From assembly GCA_036388295.1 (NCBI GenBank), contig DASVSC010000234.1:1-9381 (forward strand): 9,381 bases of DNA. Direction: 5' to 3'. The DNA comes from RYN-431 sp036388295. GTDB taxonomy: Bacteria > Planctomycetota > Phycisphaerae > Tepidisphaerales > Tepidisphaeraceae. The notes beneath the pieces were generated by a model, which saw only the letters and a list, made by a program, of their open reading frames with translations, was not told the DNA's origin and ran no database searches. Within the stretch, counting starts at the first letter, position 1; each line of letters starts with the position of its first letter. The position numbers and the translations under genes are program-made. Shown here in pieces: positions 5,780 to 9,381 of this stretch.

Positions 5780-6089
5780 CCCGACATGATAAACCAAACC
5801 GAAAATCGTTGTCCCGTGGCTTTTAAATTTTGTTTTCTGCGTCCTCGCCCCCACACCTTCCCACACACCTTTGTTGCTTTGCAGACGTTCACACCCTTAC
5901 GTGACCTCCGGGCGCGCGTTCCACACGCGGCATAAGGATTCGGTTTAAGGGTTTGCTCCTAATTCGGAACAAACTGTGATTTAACCGCATTTAGTACTTT
6001 GTTCATTTTGTCGCCCCAAAGGTGCAGTGTGGTCGAGCGGGTCCGAAGCCGGGCCGGGCCACGATGGAATTGTTGGGAACGAGGAAAAG
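5780..6089. promoter_or_regulatory. Divergent intergenic region with imperfect 24-bp palindrome
   Basis: This 310-bp stretch separates the divergent desaturase and membrane-protein genes and is more AT-rich than its surroundings. No gene was recognised in it. It must contain both promoters, though I could not fix either with confidence. Positions 5951-5974 form a 24-bp inverted repeat pairing at 10 of 12 positions: GTTTG and CAAAC at the ends, TCC and GGA inside, AATT at the centre. It could be an operator, placed 115 bp upstream of the membrane-protein start. A T-rich patch at 5819-5836 lies upstream of the desaturase start. GGAAC at 5966-5970 resembles an ECF-type -35 element, but no convincing -10 was found. 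Confidence 0.4.
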
Positions 6090-6896
6090 ATGAGCGATTA
6101 CACACGTAGCGATGTCCCCACCGGCGGGGTTGTAGGCGTCAGCACCCGGGCCAGCAGCACGGTCGACCGCGTCCGCTGGGGCCCGATCGTGGCCGGCCTG
6201 TTCGTGGCGATGTCTACTCTGGTGGTGCTGAATGTGCTGGGGGCGGCGGTCGGTCTGTCGTCCGCCGACCGCACCGATTCGGCCTCTAACTTCGGCATCG
6301 CGGCCGGCATCTGGGGGGCGATCAGCGCGCTGATCGCGTTCTTCATCGGCGGCCTGATCGCCGCCCGCACCGCCGCCGCACCGCAGCGCGGCATGGACCG
6401 CGAAGGCCACACGCAAAACGACAACGGCCTGCTGCAAGGCGTGATGGTGTGGGCCGTCGCGATTCCGCTGGTGACGTATCTGGTCGCCAGCCTCGCCAGC
6501 AGTGCCATCAGCACCGCCGGCAGCGCGGCCGCCACCGGCCTGCAGACGGCCGCCACGGCGTCGCAGAACATGGTCAGCCGTCCCGAAGGCGCGGATCGCG
6601 TCGCCAATGCCAACAGCGGCGGCGAAGCCGTCGACGCGGCCCGTCAGCAGGGTGCCGCCGCGACCCAACAGGCCGGTGACGCCGCCCGGGCCGCCGGCGA
6701 TCAACTGCAGGGCGTGAAGCAACAGGCGCAGGAAGCAGTCAACCCGGACAATTTGGAAAAGGCCGCCGGTTACGGGGCCAAGGCCGGTTGGGGCCTACTC
6801 GCCTCGATGCTGCTCGGTTTAGTCGCCAGCGCCATCGGCGGTGTGGTCGGCGGCAAGAGCCGTCCGAACATGACCAGCGTTTCCGTCGCCCGGTAA
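6090..6896 (+). CDS. Four-segment membrane protein, PhnA-like/unknown
   Basis: A 268-residue membrane protein. GAGG (6081-6084) 5 nt before the ATG is the clearest ribosome-binding site in the window and fixes the start. Hydrophobic helices lie near residues 31-56 (RWGPIVAGLFVA...), 68-92 (FGIAAGIWGAISALIAFFIGG), 115-140 and 233-255. Between the third and fourth is an Ala/Gln/Gly-rich stretch of about 85 residues (145-230) without hydrophobic segments, likely helical and outside the membrane. The first two helices match, from memory, a family of proteobacterial membrane proteins often annotated 'PhnA-like', a name with no proven link to phosphonate metabolism. It is monocistronic: its own terminator follows and both neighbours are on the other strand. 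Function is unknown. Confidence 0.85.
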   Translation: MSDYTRSDVPTGGVVGVSTRASSTVDRVRWGPIVAGLFVAMSTLVVLNVLGAAVGLSSADRTDSASNFGIAAGIWGAISALIAFFIGGLIAARTAAAPQRGMDREGHTQNDNGLLQGVMVWAVAIPLVTYLVASLASSAISTAGSAAATGLQTAATASQNMVSRPEGADRVANANSGGEAVDAARQQGAAATQQAGDAARAAGDQLQGVKQQAQEAVNPDNLEKAAGYGAKAGWGLLASMLLGLVASAIGGVVGGKSRPNMTSVSVAR

Positions 6897-6933
6897 AACG
6901 AGCAACGCCAGTCGGTCACACACGAACGAGAAG

Positions 6934-6968
6934 CCGGCGGCCCTGTTAAGGGGCCGCCGGTTTGCTTT
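6934..6968 (+). terminator. Rho-independent terminator of the membrane-protein gene
   Basis: CCGGCGGCCC (6934-6943) pairs perfectly with GGGCCGCCGG (6951-6960) around the loop TGTTAAG, followed by TTTGCTTT. It lies 38 nt after the stop codon of the plus-strand membrane gene. The convergent thioredoxin gene could use the same stem from the other side, though the T tract there is weak. Confidence 0.88.
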
Positions 6969-7040
6969 GGCGTCTACAATTCAGAGCGACCACTATCCGC
7001 TAGCGCGAAACGCCCACAGCCGACGCAGACGAAAACAGTC

Positions 7041-7493
7041 TCAGCCGGTGGCCAGCACGCGGTCCACGCGCTGCTTGATGACGTTCGCCGGCTGCACACC
7101 GACCAGTCGGTCGACTTCGACGCCGTTTTTCAGCAACACCAGCAGCGGGATACTTCGGGCGTCGAACTGAGCTGCGGCGGCAGGATTCTCGTCCACATTC
7201 AGCTTCGCCACACGCAACCGAGGGCCGTACTCGGCGGCCAAGCGGTCCAAAGTCGGGGCCAGCATCAGGCACGGCCCGCACCACGGTGCCCACAAGTCCA
7301 GCAACACCGGAACGTCCGCGCGGGCGACCCATTCGGCAAACGTCGCGTCCGACACGACGACGGGCGTCCCGCCCGCCGGCAATGGTGTCTTGCAACGCCC
7401 GCACACGGCTGCTTCGCCACTGAAGAGGCGGGCGGTGGAGACACGGTTATTCGCCCCGCAGGCAGGACAGCGAATCAGTTCGACATTGACCAT
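7041..7493 (-). CDS. trxC: Thioredoxin 2 (TrxC-type, with N-terminal zinc ribbon)
   Basis: A cytoplasmic disulfide reductase of the thioredoxin-2 group. The 150-residue product begins with a zinc ribbon, CPAC (9-12) and CGRC (31-34), as in E. coli TrxC. A thioredoxin domain follows, with buried D66, active site WCGPC (71-75) and cis-proline SIP (114-116). Length agrees with TrxC (139 residues in E. coli). The frame is open to 7562, but I start at ATG 7493 because the extension (MTLSSMSPFRR...) has no family match and TrxC proteins begin just before the first CxxC. No strong Shine-Dalgarno is visible. It lies downstream of the zinc-ribbon membrane gene on the same strand, separated by 204 bp that contain an out-of-frame coding-like stretch. 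Electrons would come from thioredoxin reductase encoded elsewhere. Confidence 0.94.
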   Translation of the reverse strand: MVNVELIRCPACGANNRVSTARLFSGEAAVCGRCKTPLPAGGTPVVVSDATFAEWVARADVPVLLDLWAPWCGPCLMLAPTLDRLAAEYGPRLRVAKLNVDENPAAAAQFDARSIPLLVLLKNGVEVDRLVGVQPANVIKQRVDRVLATG

Positions 7494-7746
7494 AGACGAA
7501 ACTGTAGGCCACTTGGGTGACGGATACAGTCGGCGGAATGGCGACATCGACGACAAAGTCATCTTCGATTGAGACGGAGAAGTGGCTGCCGGGGAGTGAT
7601 GGGTTTGGCAGACTCGCGAAGCCCAGCAGCGTGGCCTGATGCGGCAGCAAGTTTGCCGGCGGTGTGACGCATTTTGGCTGGAACGATAAAGCGACCTCTA
7701 GCGAGTCGGGCCTTTGCTGAACGGCGAACGCTGGTTTGCGGGCCAG
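7447..7746 (-). pseudogene. Coding-like open frame, possible frameshifted tail of the zinc-ribbon gene
   Basis: Between the zinc-ribbon and thioredoxin genes a 99-codon open frame runs in a different minus-strand frame, overlapping both neighbours. It has no plausible start at its upstream end; it opens directly after a TGA. By hand count over 77 codons its GC content is about 60, 47 and 66 percent at codon positions 1, 2 and 3, a pattern of coding DNA. The translation includes the plausible beta-rich segment FSVSIEDDFVVDVAIPPTV. A one-base shift near the end of the zinc-ribbon gene would join the two. It could be a frameshifted C-terminal half, a gene remnant, or chance openness in GC-rich DNA. 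Confidence 0.3.
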
Positions 7747-7961
7747 TCATTGCGGTCGGCCGAATCAGAGCTCAAGGGCGGTATCTGAACGGGCCCACGG
7801 CGCGACCGTGTCCCCGCGATCAGCACGAAGCCGACGAGCAGGACGATCGCAAGCGTCACGGCCAGCCATCGCCCCCGGCGCACCCGCCGGCCGCAGCGGG
7901 GGCAGTAGCGGGCGACCGGCGTAAGCAGGCTGCCGCAGTCGCGGTGGGTGCAATGGCGCAT
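7698..7961 (-). CDS. Zinc-ribbon single-pass membrane protein
   Basis: This 87-residue protein is of unknown function. Cysteines C4, C9, C20 and C23 (CTHRDC and CPRC) form an N-terminal zinc ribbon. It is followed by an Arg-rich stretch (25-31), one membrane helix (32-50), and a polar tail ending in SPFSKGPTR. The arrangement suggests a cytoplasmic ribbon anchored by a positive-inside segment. It is the first gene after the nusG terminator, so it needs its own promoter, which I did not identify. The tail may be cut short by a frameshift, since a coding-like frame continues downstream. Alternatively the protein is complete as it stands. Similar short ribbon-plus-helix proteins occur widely and carry no specific functional name. 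Confidence 0.72.
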   Translation of the reverse strand: MRHCTHRDCGSLLTPVARYCPRCGRRVRRGRWLAVTLAIVLLVGFVLIAGTRSRRGPVQIPPLSSDSADRNDWPANQRSPFSKGPTR

Positions 7962-7999
7962 GGCTTAACAGTTTACGCCCGGCGGGACGAGGCGGATAT

Positions 8000-8059
8000 A
8001 AAAACATCGCACCGGCGTGATCGGGGTCAGTCGACCCTCGGCCACGCCAGTGCGTTTTT
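8000..8059 (-). terminator. Strong, possibly bidirectional terminator after nusG
   Basis: The outer stem CACCGGCGTG (8010-8019) pairs with CACGCCAGTG (8043-8052) over 10 positions with one G-U type pair. An inner stem GGGTC (8024-8028) pairs with GACCC (8033-8037) around AGTC. On the minus strand the hairpin is followed by a run of five Ts (8000-8004 complement). On the plus strand it is followed by TTTTT (8055-8059). It lies 22 nt after the nusG stop, so it should end the tRNA-Trp/secE/nusG transcript and uncouple it from rplK. Confidence 0.85.
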
Positions 8060-8081
8060 GATCGATCTGACGAAACCGGGC

Positions 8082-8630
8082 TTACACCCGTTCGATCTGC
8101 CAGTATTCCAGTTCCAGCGGCGTCGGCCGGCCGAAGATGGTGGTGATGATGCGGACCTTGCCTTGGTCGCCGAGGATTTCGTCGACTTCGCCTTCAAAGT
8201 TTTCGTACGGGCCGTTGGTGACTTTCACTTTGTCGCCCTTGTTGTAGCGGGTGTCGAGGCGCGGGGCCGTATCGGCGGCGGCTTCGACGGCCTGAAGCAT
8301 CTTGTCGCGGTCGATCGGCGTCATCGGGATCGGCTTGCCGTCGCTGCCGATGAAGTCGCCGACGCCGTCGGTTTCCTTGATCGTGAACCAGACTTTTTCA
8401 GGAATACGGCCGTCGGATTCTGGTTCGATTTCGATAAACACGTAGCCGGGATACAGCTTGCGGTCGCTTTCACGCTTGACGCCGCCCTTCATGGAGCGGA
8501 CGGCCTCGGTCGGCACAAGGATGCGGCCGACGGTTTCTTCGAGGGCTTCGATCTTGACCTTGCGCGTCAGGCCCTCACGGACCCGATCTTCTTTATTGCT
8601 GGCGACACGCAGGACGTAGAAATGTTTCAT
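8082..8630 (-). CDS. nusG: Transcription termination/antitermination factor NusG
   Basis: NusG binds RNA polymerase at the clamp and links it to Rho or to the ribosome (through S10). The 182-residue product matches the family length. It has an N-terminal NGN domain (KHFYVLRVASNKEDRVREGL at 2-21, LYPGYVFIEIE near 59-69) and a C-terminal KOW domain (NKGDKVKVTNGPYENFEGEV, about 130-149). The end, FGRPTPLELEYWQIERV, is typical. The ATG at 8630 is 29 bp after the secE stop; the Shine-Dalgarno is weak, which is consistent with coupling to secE. It is the last gene of this transcript: a strong hairpin terminator follows, in contrast to the usual read-through into rplK. Confidence 0.97.
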   Translation of the reverse strand: MKHFYVLRVASNKEDRVREGLTRKVKIEALEETVGRILVPTEAVRSMKGGVKRESDRKLYPGYVFIEIEPESDGRIPEKVWFTIKETDGVGDFIGSDGKPIPMTPIDRDKMLQAVEAAADTAPRLDTRYNKGDKVKVTNGPYENFEGEVDEILGDQGKVRIITTIFGRPTPLELEYWQIERV

Positions 8631-8659
8631 TGCGGGAGACTTTCAGCCGGACGAAGCGT

Positions 8660-9145
8660 TTAAGAGAGCAGGCCGAACTTCAGCAGGCCGATGATCTGGA
8701 ACAGCAGGCCGGTGCCCACGTCGATCAGGAACAGCAGCAGCGCGATCACGAACAGGAACAGGATGACAATGCGCGTCGAGCCGATCAGCTCTTCGCGGCT
8801 GGGCCAGCTGACTTTCTTCATCTCCGAATCAGTGGAGATCAGGAAGTTGGCGCTGTTCGGGGCGTTCATGATCCGCCAGGCGACGATCGCGCCGATCGCG
8901 ACGACGGCGGCCGTAATGGCCGCGGGAATCGCCCGGCCGGCCTGGGGGTTGTACTGCTGAATGACGGCGTTGGACTGGTCGTAAATGAACAGCCCGAGCA
9001 CGATAATCAGCAAAGCCGCCCCGGCGGCGGTGCCGTAGCGGGTGTAAACGCCTTGGCCCTTTTTATAGACGGTGAAGAAGCTCGCCTTTTCTGACAAAGG
9101 CGCCTGCTTCGGGGACCGGTCTTCGGGACCGTCGTCATCTGCCAT
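8660..9145 (-). CDS. secE: Preprotein translocase subunit SecE
   Basis: SecE is the essential clamp subunit of the SecYEG channel. From the ATG at 9145 the product has 161 residues. Its conserved part is the C-terminal segment STDSEMKKVSWPSREELIGS (about 103-122), followed by a membrane helix (123-145) and a hydrophobic tail. Ahead of it are two more membrane helices (about 39-55 and 72-93) and a polar N-terminus of about 35 residues. Small SecE proteins have only the last helix, while E. coli SecE has three, so the topology is within known variation. Start choice is open: the frame reaches TTG 9187, and a GTG at 9166 has GGGAG 5 nt upstream. ATG 9145 lacks a close Shine-Dalgarno but gives a natural N-terminus. 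It lies between tRNA-Trp and nusG, the standard order. Confidence 0.95.
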   Translation of the reverse strand: MADDDGPEDRSPKQAPLSEKASFFTVYKKGQGVYTRYGTAAGAALLIIVLGLFIYDQSNAVIQQYNPQAGRAIPAAITAAVVAIGAIVAWRIMNAPNSANFLISTDSEMKKVSWPSREELIGSTRIVILFLFVIALLLFLIDVGTGLLFQIIGLLKFGLLS

Positions 9146-9200
9146 CACTTGGGTCACTGCGGCCACACACGCTCCCGGGGTCGTCAAGCTGTCGGTCGAA

Positions 9201-9273
9201 CACGCCGGCCAGGAGTCGAACCTGGAACCTGCCGCTTTGGAGACGGCTGCTCTGCCAATTGAGCTACCGGCGT
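9201..9273 (-). tRNA. trnW: tRNA-Trp (anticodon CCA)
   Basis: The full cloverleaf folds by hand on the minus strand. The acceptor stem is ACGCCGG/CCGGCGT with discriminator G. The D stem is GCTC/GAGC. The anticodon stem is GCCGT/GCGGC with one T-G pair and loop CTCCAAA, giving anticodon CCA. A 5-nt variable loop follows, then T stem CCAGG/CCTGG with loop TTCGACT. Length is 73 nt and the 3' CCA is not encoded (TTC follows). tRNA-Trp directly upstream of secE is a widespread bacterial arrangement, with tuf (and often rpmG) expected further upstream. Confidence 0.98.
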
Positions 9274-9279
9274 AAATCC

Positions 9280-9367
9280 AAGGCAGAAGGCGGAAGGATG
9301 AGGGATGAAACCAATAGGCTGGGAGGTCGCCTCTGATTCATCCTTCTGCCTTCATCCTTCATCCTTC
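9280..9367. repeat. Palindromic heptamer array (AAGGATG) upstream of tRNA-Trp
   Basis: The left arm (9280-9309) reads AAGGCAG, AAGGCGG, AAGGATG, AGGGATG, AA. The right arm (9337-9367), as reverse complement after one leading G, reads AAGGATG, AAGGATG, AAGGCAG, AAGGATG, AA. Arms are 30-31 bp, pair at 23 of 30 positions, and flank a 27-nt spacer that itself contains GAGG (9323-9326) pairing with CCTC (9330-9333). Unit length (7), unit number (four plus a partial) and inverted layout are the same as in the element at 1298-1375, but the heptamer sequence is unrelated. A TAA in the minus direction (9372-9374) ends 4 nt before the array, possibly the stop of an upstream gene that runs out of the window. 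Confidence 0.85.
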
Positions 9368-9381
9368 GACTTTACTTCCGC

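Noticed and set aside
5780..5866. GTG-initiated 29-residue extension of the desaturase
   Set aside because: It is AT-rich upstream DNA with promoter-like composition, and the extension shows no plausible targeting peptide. The ATG at 5779 gives a normal-length protein.
7494..7562. N-terminal extension of the thioredoxin to 7562
   Set aside because: TrxC proteins begin a few residues before the first zinc-ribbon CxxC. The extension has no family resemblance.

Overview
The window reads as chromosomal core sequence from a GC-rich bacterium, most likely a planctomycete of the Gemmataceae type. Pointers are the ribosomal-cluster layout, a small KPFxPF protein of a kind I associate with planctomycetes, a three-segment SecE, and two palindromic arrays of heptanucleotide repeats. 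The taxonomic call is inference from recall; no search was run.

Layout, in the direction of minus-strand transcription (right to left): a heptamer palindrome (9280-9367), tRNA-Trp(CCA), secE, nusG and a strong hairpin terminator. Then comes a 5.2-kb block that is not normally found here: a zinc-ribbon membrane protein, a TrxC-type thioredoxin, a plus-strand four-segment membrane protein with its own terminator, a plant-like acyl-ACP desaturase, a plus-strand SbtA-type bicarbonate permease, and a divergently encoded winged-helix regulator. The ribosomal series then resumes: a two-segment membrane protein, rplK, a small extra gene, rplA, a second heptamer palindrome, rplJ and rplL. It ends in an attenuator-like hairpin where rpoB is expected to follow, outside the window.

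The trnW-secE-nusG-rplK-rplA-rplJ-rplL order is therefore kept but interrupted in three ways: terminator plus eight genes between nusG and rplK, an 83-residue gene between rplK and rplA, and a repeat palindrome filling the rplA-rplJ gap, where the L10 autoregulatory leader lies in many bacteria. The most system-like accessory unit is the regulator/permease pair. Its shared promoter region has a TTGACA/TATCTT promoter with an 18-bp spacer, and a perfect 14-bp palindrome sits exactly in the middle of that spacer, as expected for a repressor operator.
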